DNA of 64,000 nucleotides from positions 248,001 to 312,000 of the forward strand of contig CDRNVI010000015.1 in assembly GCA_977017575.1 (NCBI GenBank). The letters run 5' to 3'. Below, piece by piece: positions 26,092 to 35,046 of the stretch. The notes under the pieces were generated by a model. It was not told the origin of the DNA. It saw only the letters and a program-made list of their open reading frames with translations, and did no database searches. The translations under genes and the position numbers were made by a program. The DNA is from Paramoeba atlantica. Lineage: Eukaryota; Discosea. Every line of letters begins with the position of its first letter. Within the stretch, counting starts at the first letter, position 1.

Positions 26092-27840
26092 ATGGGTCGG
26101 AGAAGGTTACTTATCTCAGCGCTCACGACTGGTCTTACTGGTGCCACGTATTGGTTGCTTCGTCATAGTAGAGCTCCTCTGGGACAGCCTTTTCTTTGTC
26201 TGATCTCATTTTTAAAGCGACGTACGTTCGTTGAGGTCAATCACCCAAAATTGGGTTTAGCATTTCGGTATTCAGCGTCCACTTGTGTACTTCGGGGTGA
26301 AATACGAATGGCCCCAGTCAGGGTTTTTGAATTTTATTTAACGCATCATGAAACTTCGCGTATTCTTATTACAGTCGAGCAATGTGGGGCCCCTCTTAGC
26401 CTTCAAGAGTACAAGACACATTCACTCAACGCAATTACAGCACAGCTGGGAAATATTGCTGTTGAGCATGAAAAAACCACCGTTTCTCTCGGTGGCCAAC
26501 CAGCCATTGAATTTGAATACACACACATATCCTCACAGGGTACACCACGAAAAGTATGGTGTATCTTGGCCACTCTGGGTCACCGTGCCTATTCAGTGCA
26601 CTTTAATAGTCATGGGAACGTGTATGATAAAGGTCTGACATATGCACAAGAGATGGCTCGGTCTATGTCAATATCACATGTATCGACAAGTGAAAGTTTT
26701 CAGTATTTCACAAGTGCATCTCACGGGTTAGGCATGCGAGTAGCCACGGAGTACAGCTTAGACGATACCGCCGCTGAAGAGGATACCCTTCTAGCGCGGT
26801 TTGTTACAACACGTGCTCCAGTTTCTTCCGTACAACTCATCGAGCAATCATTTATTGAGGTCAGGTGCCATCGTGAGTCCTTCGTTGGCTCTGATGATAG
26901 CAGCATGTGGAATCATTATAGCTCAATGCTTCGCACACATGTAGAGCACAGTCTGTCCTCTTCTGAAAATTTAGAGTGGGTGACTCATGGTCCAGAAATA
27001 ACGGTAGAGTATCTCTGTGACCGCGTTACACATAAAAAGTTGCAGCCTACCTTTGCGATACACACTCTAGTGACTGAAAAGACACACATACCGGTTCAAT
27101 ATTTTTTCTACGATATACTTTCAACGAATCATGTGGAAGACAACGAAGACACGCAACCCATCAAAGTGTCACACGTCACGTTTTTCGCTGTACGGGGCAA
27201 TGAATGTATGAGTTTGACGGCATGGGGACTTCGCGAACATTTTTCGTATGTATGGAATGACGCTTTGGCATGTATTCACTCTCTCACATTTACGCACTTG
27301 TTCTCTCTTCAATCTTGCATGCTTTCGTACTGTAATCCTACGTACCAGTTTGGCTTGCGAATTCCCTCGCAATTGCAAATAGTAGAGAGCGTTATCGGTG
27401 ATCCTTTATTGTCACTATTGTTCAGAGAAAAATCTGACGAAGCTGGATGGAGAGGGCGATCCTTGGAGAGCAGTGGCTTTGCCGAATCATCAGCAAATTC
27501 ATCTTTTGCTATGCACATTCGCGTACAAGACTTGTTTCCGACCTACGCACAGCTTCACGAAACAGCTTCCCAATTTATAAATGAGCTACGACAAACAGAA
27601 GGTGTTGAAATAGAATCTGAAAAGCCAACGGCGCTACATGGACACATGGCCCATGAAGTATTGTACATTCAAGATGACGGTGAGGGACAAGTTCATAAAA
27701 ATTGGGCAATACTTGCTATATACTGTGGACGTCAGTACATACTTCATGTAGTTGGCACCAGTACACGCTTTCGATGGTGGAAGAAAATGTGCCGTTCAGT
27801 AATACATGGGTTCCACTTCTATAATTGTGAATTATACTGA
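26092..27840 (+). CDS. Membrane-anchored protein with three PsbP/DcrB (Mog1-like fold) repeats
   Basis: A 582-residue protein starting MGRRRLLISALTTGLTGATYWLL, a twin-arginine-free hydrophobic anchor or mitochondrial signal-anchor. Three repeats follow. Each opens with a (K/H/Y)xGLxFRY or GLRIPSQ-like strand, has a central FIxELRQTEG or LNAITAQLGN helix, and ends in a xxAIEFEY / HEVLYI strand followed by a xxxxxYxxHxxG and WxxMxRSxxxxxF helix. This resembles PsbP/Mog1/DcrB (DUF1795) folds. The first (about 40-200) and third (about 415-580) repeats are clearest. Members act as small scaffolds in membranes of bacteria, plastids and mitochondria. Function here is unknown, and the fold assignment is by eye only. 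The start is fixed by an acceptor five bases upstream. Confidence 0.65.
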   Translation: MGRRRLLISALTTGLTGATYWLLRHSRAPLGQPFLCLISFLKRRTFVEVNHPKLGLAFRYSASTCVLRGEIRMAPVRVFEFYLTHHETSRILITVEQCGAPLSLQEYKTHSLNAITAQLGNIAVEHEKTTVSLGGQPAIEFEYTHISSQGTPRKVWCILATLGHRAYSVHFNSHGNVYDKGLTYAQEMARSMSISHVSTSESFQYFTSASHGLGMRVATEYSLDDTAAEEDTLLARFVTTRAPVSSVQLIEQSFIEVRCHRESFVGSDDSSMWNHYSSMLRTHVEHSLSSSENLEWVTHGPEITVEYLCDRVTHKKLQPTFAIHTLVTEKTHIPVQYFFYDILSTNHVEDNEDTQPIKVSHVTFFAVRGNECMSLTAWGLREHFSYVWNDALACIHSLTFTHLFSLQSCMLSYCNPTYQFGLRIPSQLQIVESVIGDPLLSLLFREKSDEAGWRGRSLESSGFAESSANSSFAMHIRVQDLFPTYAQLHETASQFINELRQTEGVEIESEKPTALHGHMAHEVLYIQDDGEGQVHKNWAILAIYCGRQYILHVVGTSTRFRWWKKMCRSVIHGFHFYNCELY

Positions 27841-28294
27841 TTATACCTTTAAATTATAACTGTACACGTATGATAGAAACTTCAGTACGGAATATCCAGT
27901 CATGATGTATTCCGTTGCTGTTCTTAAAGAGTTTCTTTTGAAATATTTGTTGGCGCTTTCAATGTTTTGATTAACTGGAGTTCTGAATTACTTATGCGCT
28001 TAAGTTTCATTTGATTAGCAATTACTAGCAATGCTAGCACAATAGCGGATATACGAGAGTTTTGCAGTGAAGTCTGGTTATTTTGATGAGCTAAATACAC
28101 GGATACATTACAGTGAATATACAATGAAGTGATAAATATACGCTAAAGGTTATTTGCAAGCTCTTTATTCTTGTCTAACTAATAAGTCTTAATTCCTACA
28201 CGCACTTCGCTTCTGCTTTTTCATGTCCTTCACAACTTAAAGAGGATTTCACGTCATACTATTTGATTGTGCCATCTTTAAAAGCGGGTTACGA
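27841..28294. other. Intergenic region
   Basis: No gene seen. AT-rich. A pyrimidine-rich segment (28195-28230, CTTCGCTTCTGCTTTTTCATG) followed by AAAGAG at 28240 is a weak acceptor candidate for the next gene. Confidence 0.35.
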
Positions 28295-29260
28295 ATGCTT
28301 GACAATCGTGAAAGGGTGGGTCGTACAAGTTTCGATTTTAGTTGCGCATCTTTAGCCCGCAAATTTTCTCGTCGTTCATTTCGAATTACAACGGATGACG
28401 AAATCTTTATTCGAGAAATGAACATACTTCAAGGCGCACTTGGTTGCGCTGTTTGGGATGGCGCCGTAATATGCTCCCGCTGGATAGCAGCCAAAGCGCA
28501 AAATATACTTGACGGACGCGCCGTACTAGAATTGGGATGCGGCGCAGGTCTTGTCGGTATTGTAGCTTCACGTTTCGCGAACAAGACGTATTTGACAGAT
28601 TATATTAGCGACGTGGTCGAAAATGCGGCCTACAATGCCAAAGTTAATGTACCTGAAGAAACGTTATCGTCGGTTCACCTGGGTATACTGGACTGGTTTC
28701 AATATTTGAAATCTTCTTCTAAAATATTACCACACCGTTGCACAAAGGAAAAACAGCACGGTAAGTTTACGATACAGCCATACTACACCTGTGGTGCATG
28801 TTTTGGGGATGATGATTCACGTGGGGTTTGCGAACTGTGTTATGAGGCAGAGCATAAGACACATGATGGGTCTAGTTACGCCGGGATAACGTCCTTTGAT
28901 TGTGACTGCCAAGAACTTCATCGATCAACTTATCTTTCAATTGAGCCTCATTCCGTAGACGTTATGCTTGGTAGTGAGCTCACCTATTCAACATTAGCCT
29001 GCGAAGCTCTAGCCGATACGGTTGAAATACTGCTCAAAGAAGAAGGCGTTTTCTACGAGGTACTTTCTTCTGATCGTGACGGGGTATCCGTCTTTTCTGA
29101 CCTAATGAGGCAAAGAGGCTTTGAATGTTATAGAAAACAAGTTCCTAACTCACTTACGGTGGATTTGGGAACGCGCAAGTGGTGCCACCAGGATAAAGAA
29201 ATGTTCTACTTTTACACCTGGAAAAAGTCAAAGAGTGATTACCCCATTATGGAAGTGTAG
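28295..29260 (+). CDS. METTL-family (Methyltransf_16-like) methyltransferase with inserted UBR-like zinc finger
   Basis: A 321-residue class I methyltransferase. CAVWDGAVICSRWI precedes motif I (VLELGCGAGLVGIVASR, about 79-95), and TDYISDVVENAAYN is the acidic loop after it. DVMLGSELTYS (about 226) is motif IV, and the C-terminal strands include FYEVLSSDRDG. This is the seven-beta-strand protein methyltransferase group (METTL21, EEF2KMT and relatives). Between the motif I half and motif IV sits a Cys/His cluster (about residues 160-210): YTCGACF, GVCELCYEAEHKTH and FDCDC. Its spacing matches a small UBR-box zinc finger of the UBR7 type. The finger may choose the substrate. The fusion is unusual to me, and the target is unknown. 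Confidence 0.82.
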   Translation: MLDNRERVGRTSFDFSCASLARKFSRRSFRITTDDEIFIREMNILQGALGCAVWDGAVICSRWIAAKAQNILDGRAVLELGCGAGLVGIVASRFANKTYLTDYISDVVENAAYNAKVNVPEETLSSVHLGILDWFQYLKSSSKILPHRCTKEKQHGKFTIQPYYTCGACFGDDDSRGVCELCYEAEHKTHDGSSYAGITSFDCDCQELHRSTYLSIEPHSVDVMLGSELTYSTLACEALADTVEILLKEEGVFYEVLSSDRDGVSVFSDLMRQRGFECYRKQVPNSLTVDLGTRKWCHQDKEMFYFYTWKKSKSDYPIMEV

Positions 29261-29600
29261 AATGTGTTATATACCGCTATACTGCCGCTTACTTTAAGTA
29301 GGGAAGATTACGAACTCTTAAGTAACTTAAGAGTGTATGCAATTTTTGTCGTAATGATTTGTGCTCGGGCGCGCGTAGTATTAAAATGCTGGATGCAATA
29401 AATTTTTTTTTGAATGAAGTTGATATTACTAAATCAAAATTTCTATTTAATAATTTCTATTTAGTATTTAATAGAGGTTTTTCAGTACTGTTATATTAAT
29501 GTTAATGTAACGTTTTTGCGCATTACCTTTTTTGTACAGTAGTATGGAGTAGTATACTTGCATAGATGTGCTACACAAGGAGTGAACTACATGTATATTA
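29261..29600. other. Intergenic region
   Basis: No gene seen. TATTTAATAATTTCTATTTAGTATTTAATA-type AT repeats lie near 29440-29470. An ATG at 29591, out of frame with the next gene, could start a short upstream frame. Confidence 0.35.
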
Positions 29601-31298
29601 ATGGAAGAGGGTTCGACAGACGCCTCGACCTATCCCTTACTTAGCCCTCTGTCTCATGAGGCATTACTGGAGCACTCGAACAGCAACCTTGGTGAGGAGG
29701 ACGATGAGGGATCAATAGAATATAAGTTGAAATTAACGAAAATTACACCCACAAGACTAAAACATTTAGTGACTCAGATGCAATATCGAGTCGCGGAAGG
29801 CCGTGGAGAATGTCTCTATGAAGTAGGTGTCGCTAACGATGGTTCTGCGATAGGGGTTTCCGAGCAAGATTACAACGAAACTTTAAAGACCTTACAACAA
29901 ATGTCCCGAATATTGAATTACTCGCTGACTGTGTTGCACAAGAAAGTTATTTCTGCGCGTCCTCGCCGCGTCTGTGGTGAGATGCTGGTATGTCGTCCCA
30001 GTATTCAAACAAGCCTTACGACACTTCGCGTAGCTTTTTGCGGCGCTGTTGATGCAGGGAAGAGTACATTAATCAGTGTGCTTGTTGAGGGCGAACCTGA
30101 CGATGGATGCGGGACCGCTCGCCAATCTGTATTTCGCCACAAACATGAGCTTCAAACAGGAAGAACTTCTTGTTTGTCGGTGCATTTGCTTGGATTTTCT
30201 TTATCTGGACGCGTAATACATCAACATGAAATGACGAGTGATATTCGCAAGCAATTCGATTCATCAGGAATGCGAATTGTTGCATTATATGACTTAGCAG
30301 GAAGTGAAAAATATTTATCTACATGTACAGTGCCGGCACTTAGTGCGTGGGAACCAGACATTGGATGCGTCACAATCGACGTTGTGCGGGGAGTGCAATC
30401 AATGACGAAAGAGCAGACTAGGCTTTGCGTTAATTTGGGGTTTCCTTGGTTTGTTGTTCTCACAAAAATTGATTTAGTGGAACCTTACAAAGTTCTAACT
30501 GTATTGGATGAAATTAAAGAATTCGTACGATTGCAGGGATCTGATTTTGACTCTTTCATCGTCGAGCGCGTAGATCAGCTTTCGTCAATAATCAGTCACG
30601 AGTCGTCTTCGGGTTGGTCTAGGAATATTATTCCCATTATACCTACTTCAAGTGTAACTTGTGAAAGATTTGACATCTTGCACAGCTTGCTATACCGCTC
30701 ACCTCTACTCCACAATTGGGAATTAGCTAGAAAAATGCCTCTTCATGTCACCTTGACAAAGCATAGCTTCTTTCCCGATCTTGGATCGGTGTATCACGGC
30801 TTGGTAAATCAAGGAACAATAAAAATACGTGATCGAGTCATGTTCGGTCCATCGAAAAATGCAGAATTCGTACATGCATACGTTCGTTCGTTACACGTTC
30901 AGAGCGTTCCAGTTCACGAAACTCACGCTGGAGCAGAAGTTACGATGATTTTAGACGTCGAGTACGATTGTCACGCAAAGGGATACATCCCTTTTCGTCC
31001 TGGCATGGTCTTGGCTTTTAGAGCACCATCCGCTGGATACTCGTTTGCTGCCCAAATGATCATTTTAAGGTCAAATTTTCGCATCGGGGCTGAACCTATT
31101 ATTCAGTGCAGAAGTATACGACAATGTGCTTTGATTCAGACCATTGACTGGGACACACAGTCGGCACCAGAGCTTTCTGAGCAAGCACTCGTAAAGTTAC
31201 GATGGCTATATCGACCGGAATACATTGCTCCCGGTTTTCGCATGACCGCAATACTTTGTGGAGTTGCAGCTGTGGGTACAGTGGTTGATACAGAATAG
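29601..31298 (+). CDS. GTPBP1/GTPBP2-like translational GTPase
   Basis: This 565-residue protein belongs to the GTPBP1/2 branch of elongation factor-like GTPases, linked in animals to ribosome rescue and mRNA surveillance. It has the P-loop FCGAVDAGKST (about 147-156), the GTPBP signature VFRHKHELQTGRTSC, the G3 element YDLAGSEKYLSTC (about 226-238), the TKID specificity motif (about 289) and EF-Tu-like beta-barrel domains 2 and 3 (about 385-560, with GTIKIRDRVMFGP and FRPGMVLAFR). In relatives G3 reads DLAGHEKY, whose His helps activate the water for hydrolysis. Here the codon is AGT, giving Ser. The N-terminal acidic extension is short. Confidence 0.9.
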   Translation: MEEGSTDASTYPLLSPLSHEALLEHSNSNLGEEDDEGSIEYKLKLTKITPTRLKHLVTQMQYRVAEGRGECLYEVGVANDGSAIGVSEQDYNETLKTLQQMSRILNYSLTVLHKKVISARPRRVCGEMLVCRPSIQTSLTTLRVAFCGAVDAGKSTLISVLVEGEPDDGCGTARQSVFRHKHELQTGRTSCLSVHLLGFSLSGRVIHQHEMTSDIRKQFDSSGMRIVALYDLAGSEKYLSTCTVPALSAWEPDIGCVTIDVVRGVQSMTKEQTRLCVNLGFPWFVVLTKIDLVEPYKVLTVLDEIKEFVRLQGSDFDSFIVERVDQLSSIISHESSSGWSRNIIPIIPTSSVTCERFDILHSLLYRSPLLHNWELARKMPLHVTLTKHSFFPDLGSVYHGLVNQGTIKIRDRVMFGPSKNAEFVHAYVRSLHVQSVPVHETHAGAEVTMILDVEYDCHAKGYIPFRPGMVLAFRAPSAGYSFAAQMIILRSNFRIGAEPIIQCRSIRQCALIQTIDWDTQSAPELSEQALVKLRWLYRPEYIAPGFRMTAILCGVAAVGTVVDTE

Positions 31299-31456
31299 TC
31301 TCGCGGAACACTTTTCATGGAACTCCAAAAGATTGATAACGAATGCTTTTCTATCCATAATCTTTTCATTACTACTTTTATTCTTCTCCTCTATCACGAT
31401 ATGCTAATACATAAATTTGTTGTCAGTTTTCCAAAGCCCATATTTTTTTAAAAACG

Positions 31457-33112
31457 ATGTTGCGTTCCGCAGTTAAGGATGAAGAAATAGAGCACAACTT
31501 ACTTCTTCAACTAAAGGCCGAAGGCAAAATTATTGATTCGAAAGCGTTTGCAGACTTTAATAAAATCGATCATCAACGTGTGATCGGAATTGTTAAATCA
31601 CTTCAATCCTCAGACGCGGTCCTAGGAACACTACATTCACGATCTCAATGGAAACTTACATCCGAAGGTATTCGTATCAGCCTCGAAGGATCTCCGGAGT
31701 ACCAGGTTTACCGTATTGTTAAAGAAAACGGGGGAATACTTCCAAGAAACGGCATACTTCATGAATTGTCCGAAGCTCGTCATAAGGACTTGTCAATAGA
31801 AAATCAGTTCTCTAGTAAGACCCTAATAGAACGATCGACTCCGCAGGTCACTGCTTCTAAAACTCCATTAGAGCAAAAACTAAGAAGTAAAAGTGCTGGC
31901 GAAATCACACTCGATCTTGCTATGTGCAACGGAGCTCGTAGCGGCATGCTAAAAATTGCTAAACAAGGCGGTATCGCTTATATCTGCGTTGGAGGAGATT
32001 TTCCGGTGGATGCTGTCCAGCAACAATGTTGTTCTGTGAAGGAAGGTGTAGAATTAGATGATGGGCAGTATAATTTGCTGAAAAAGCGCCAGTTGGCCAT
32101 TCTTGAAAAGGAAAAATACTTTTCTCTGGAAAAAGGTCCAAATTTTTCGCTCGTGAGGACAAAGGAGGAAACTGATCTTACGCGTGCCATGCTTCAGTCG
32201 GGTTCTTGGAAATCAAGTGTGTTCAAATCGTATAATTTTGAGGCTGACGGCATACGGCCGGCTACAGGAGCTCTGCACCCACTGATGAAGATACGCCAAG
32301 AGTATCGAGAACTTTTCTTGGAACTAGGATTTCAAGAAATGAAAACGGACGACTTTGTCGAATCTAGTTTCTGGAATTTTGATGCTCTCTTCGTTCCTCA
32401 ACGACACCCAGCGAGAGATATGCAAGACACCTTTTTCTTATCTGAACCGGAGTCTTGTCCAGAACAGTTTCCTCCGGATTACGTGCAATCCGTGCGTGAT
32501 GCTCACGAAAGTGGCAAGGGCTGCGACAGCACTGGGTACAGCTATCAATGGTCCGAGAAAGAAACACGGAAAAATGTCCTTCGTACACACACAACAGCTG
32601 TGACGGCGCGAAAGTTATATGAAATTGCACAACGTGCGCTTCGAACATGCCAAGACCCGATGCCTGGGAAGTACTTCTCTATCGATCGTGTCTTTCGCAA
32701 CGAGGAAATGGATAAGACGCACTTGTGTGAGTTTCATCAAGTGGAAGGGTTTATCATTGATCGAAACCTGTCGCTCGCCCACATGATGAGTGTACTGAAG
32801 CAATTTTTCCTGAAGATCGGAATCGGGGAGCTTCGATTTAAACCTGCTTATAATCCATACACAGAACCATCCATGGAGATTTTTGGATATCATAAGACGC
32901 ATCAAAAATGGGTTGAGGTGGGAAACAGCGGCGTCTTCCGTCCTGAAATGCTCCGTCCCATGGGATTCGGTCCTGATGTTACGGCCATTGCTTGGGGTTT
33001 ATCTCTTGAACGACCTACGATGATCAAGTACGGCATACATAACATACACGATTTGGTCGGTCTGAAGGTTGACCTTGGATTTATCAAGCGCTCACCGTTG
33101 TGTAGAATGTGA
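31457..33112 (+). CDS. FARSA: Cytosolic phenylalanyl-tRNA synthetase alpha subunit
   Basis: This 551-residue subunit charges tRNA-Phe as part of an alpha2-beta2 enzyme. The N terminus has winged-helix-like tRNA-binding segments. The class II catalytic core starts near residue 270 with LMKIRQEYRELFLELGFQEM. It contains the motif 1 area FWNFDALFVPQRHPARD, motif 2 with KYFSIDRVFRNEEMD and HQVEGFIID, the Phe-binding region FKPAYNPYTEPSMEIFGYH, and motif 3 with AIAWGLSLERPTM. Order and spacing follow eukaryotic FARSA through to the end. It lies 158 bases after the GTPBP-like gene, and the gap contains T/C-rich runs. Confidence 0.97.
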   Translation: MLRSAVKDEEIEHNLLLQLKAEGKIIDSKAFADFNKIDHQRVIGIVKSLQSSDAVLGTLHSRSQWKLTSEGIRISLEGSPEYQVYRIVKENGGILPRNGILHELSEARHKDLSIENQFSSKTLIERSTPQVTASKTPLEQKLRSKSAGEITLDLAMCNGARSGMLKIAKQGGIAYICVGGDFPVDAVQQQCCSVKEGVELDDGQYNLLKKRQLAILEKEKYFSLEKGPNFSLVRTKEETDLTRAMLQSGSWKSSVFKSYNFEADGIRPATGALHPLMKIRQEYRELFLELGFQEMKTDDFVESSFWNFDALFVPQRHPARDMQDTFFLSEPESCPEQFPPDYVQSVRDAHESGKGCDSTGYSYQWSEKETRKNVLRTHTTAVTARKLYEIAQRALRTCQDPMPGKYFSIDRVFRNEEMDKTHLCEFHQVEGFIIDRNLSLAHMMSVLKQFFLKIGIGELRFKPAYNPYTEPSMEIFGYHKTHQKWVEVGNSGVFRPEMLRPMGFGPDVTAIAWGLSLERPTMIKYGIHNIHDLVGLKVDLGFIKRSPLCRM

Positions 33113-33454
33113 GCTATTTGTCCCTTCGAGTTTAATATTAGTGTCGTTAGTTATTCGGCGAGGGAAATAATCTAGCGTACCTGTTATACAGTGCTATACA
33201 GTGTATGTTCTTACTTACATGTACATCGTATGTCACAATCCGAATATCCGAGCTGGGCGGCGAAATACCGAAAACTAAGAAAACGTATATTTTGATCAGG
33301 AATGAAGTTTTATCTTTATCGCAAAATAGTGTGCCACAAAAACTAGGATAGAATTGCATAAAAATGATCATTGCATCTAAATCACAATCCTCTTTAACGT
33401 TTCCATAAGCTGTCATAAGCACAGTATGCAGGTGTATATAATTCATTTCAATAC
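33113..33454. other. Intergenic region
   Basis: No gene seen. A CAGTGCTATACAGTGTATG-type repeat lies near 33190-33208. No strong pyrimidine-AG acceptor stands out before the next gene. Confidence 0.3.
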
Positions 33455-34228
33455 ATGCGTCTTAAAATGAACATTCTTCCCGTTCCGCTACTTAAGGACA
33501 ACTATGCCTATATCTTACGATGTTCCACCACCCAAACAACGGCCATAGTAGATGCCCCGCATGGGGATCTGTCCCCACTCTACGCCTCCTTATCCACCAC
33601 CCCGAGTCATGTTCTCACGACTCACAAACATCTCGACCACTGCGGGGGTAATTTGGAGCTCAGTCGCCGGTACCCCGGAATTGAAATCGTCGGAGGGGCG
33701 ACCGAGGAGATTCCAGCGGTCACAAAAAAGGTAAATCATGGGGAGGAGTTCGCCTTGGGTGCGCTGAGCATTCGCGTACTACACACCCCTTGTCACACTA
33801 CCGGACATGTGTGTTATTACGTATCTTCCAGACGCGAAGGCCCGGGTAGTGTTTTCACGGGAGATACACTGTTTACTGCGGGAATCGGGGCATTTTTTGA
33901 AGGCACGGCAAGCGATATGGTGGGTAGTTTGAAGACGCTGTTAAGACTCCCTTTGTCCACTCAGGTTTATTGCGGGCATGAATACACGGAAAGTTTTCTT
34001 GAGCGTGCGAGAAATGTGGAGAGTGATAACATGGATGCTTTGCAGATGGCGGCGGAAGTGCGAAAGAAGCGAGAAGACGGGCACCCCACAGTGGGAACAA
34101 CTTTGGCTGAAGAACTCAAGTATAATGTTTTTCTTCGATGTCTGTACCCGGAACTGCAAAAGTCGTTTGGCATATACGATGAAATATGTCTATTAGAGAA
34201 AGTGTACTCAATGACTCGGAGGAAATGA
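33455..34228 (+). CDS. GLO2: Glyoxalase II (hydroxyacylglutathione/trypanothione hydrolase)
   Basis: A metallo-beta-lactamase-fold thioesterase that hydrolyses lactoyl-thiol conjugates in the methylglyoxal detoxification pathway. In kinetoplastids the thiol is usually trypanothione. The 257-residue protein has the metal-binding THKHLDHCGG (His57, His59, Asp61, His62), HTPCHTTGHVCYY with the next His ligand, TGDTLFTAGIGAFFEG with the bridging Asp, and VYCGHEYTESF with the last His. In human GLO2 the glutathione-contacting loop reads GCGKFYEG. The Lys and Tyr are missing here, as expected if the substrate is not glutathione. A second in-frame ATG at 33467 gives the usual family start MNILPVPLLKDNYAYI. 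The first half is GC-richer than the second. Confidence 0.93.
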   Translation: MRLKMNILPVPLLKDNYAYILRCSTTQTTAIVDAPHGDLSPLYASLSTTPSHVLTTHKHLDHCGGNLELSRRYPGIEIVGGATEEIPAVTKKVNHGEEFALGALSIRVLHTPCHTTGHVCYYVSSRREGPGSVFTGDTLFTAGIGAFFEGTASDMVGSLKTLLRLPLSTQVYCGHEYTESFLERARNVESDNMDALQMAAEVRKKREDGHPTVGTTLAEELKYNVFLRCLYPELQKSFGIYDEICLLEKVYSMTRRK

Positions 34229-35046
34229 TTTTTCTTCTACTATGCATCTACTACACTGTACAGTGGTGTCTTTTACTCCCCCCTACAGGTCATTTATTTT
34301 GTTCGATTTTAGAAATATTTTGTATGGGACTGTTTTTCGACCCAATCGTTCCGAATCTGAATTCCTTTTCACTCGTGGACACCTACTTACATGTATATCA
34401 TTCCTAAATTGAAAACAAACTGCCAAAAACTCGCTAATTTTTTTCAAAATTAGAAATTGTTTTTCAAAATTGATACATTTTTTGGTGATTCATGACGAAG
34501 AAGCACGGCCCCCTGTGTTTACCTTCCTCTCGCGTGCGCCCCGAGATGCGCACGGCACTCGTGATCGAATACGAGTGACTTGAGTCCCATAAGGCAGTCG
34601 CAAAACTTCAGAAATTTAACCCCGGGTCCATCATTGTAACTTTTCGTTGTTTTTCCGAAGATCAACCGGAAACGTTTAAGAATATCTTCTGGAACTATCG
34701 TAAGCGTTTACTCTTGGTCAAGGAGGCCAAAGGGCATATTACTAAATACTAGAAAATACTTTACACTCCTTTTCCGCGTCTTCTGACTTAATTTACTACT
34801 GTTCTTCATCCGAAAGATTCGAAAAAGTACACCCAAAAAGTTGTAATTAGCTTTTTTGACCCCTACCTGGCTAGGAGGTAGGGGGTCGCTCGAGTGAAAA
34901 GGACCACGAGTTCGGAAGGGTTCTGTCGAAAAACGGTGGTATACCAAATATTTCCAAAATCGGACAAAATACAAGACCTGTAGGGGGGGGGGGGTAAAAG
35001 AGGCTGATCACCACTGTATCTAGTGTGGTAAAACAGCAGAGAACGT
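34229..35046. other. Intergenic region almost filled by element A2
   Basis: Only about 30 bases lie on each side of the transposon. Any 3' processing signal for glyoxalase II and any acceptor for the next gene must lie in or right beside the element. Confidence 0.6.
34261..35016. mobile_element. Nonautonomous TIR element A2 (756 bp, TA duplication), inverted relative to A1
   Basis: The ends CAGTGGTGTCTTTTAC and, inverted, CAGTGGTGATCAGCCTCTTT flank the element, with TA on both sides (34259-34260, 35017-35018). Its left end matches the right end of A1 and its right end matches the left end of A1, so the two copies are in opposite orientation. The left end lacks the ATCAGCG found at the other three ends. 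The interior shares long blocks with A1, such as CACTCGTGATCGAATACGAG. Noncoding. Divergence between copies is moderate, so the insertions are not very recent. Confidence 0.8.
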
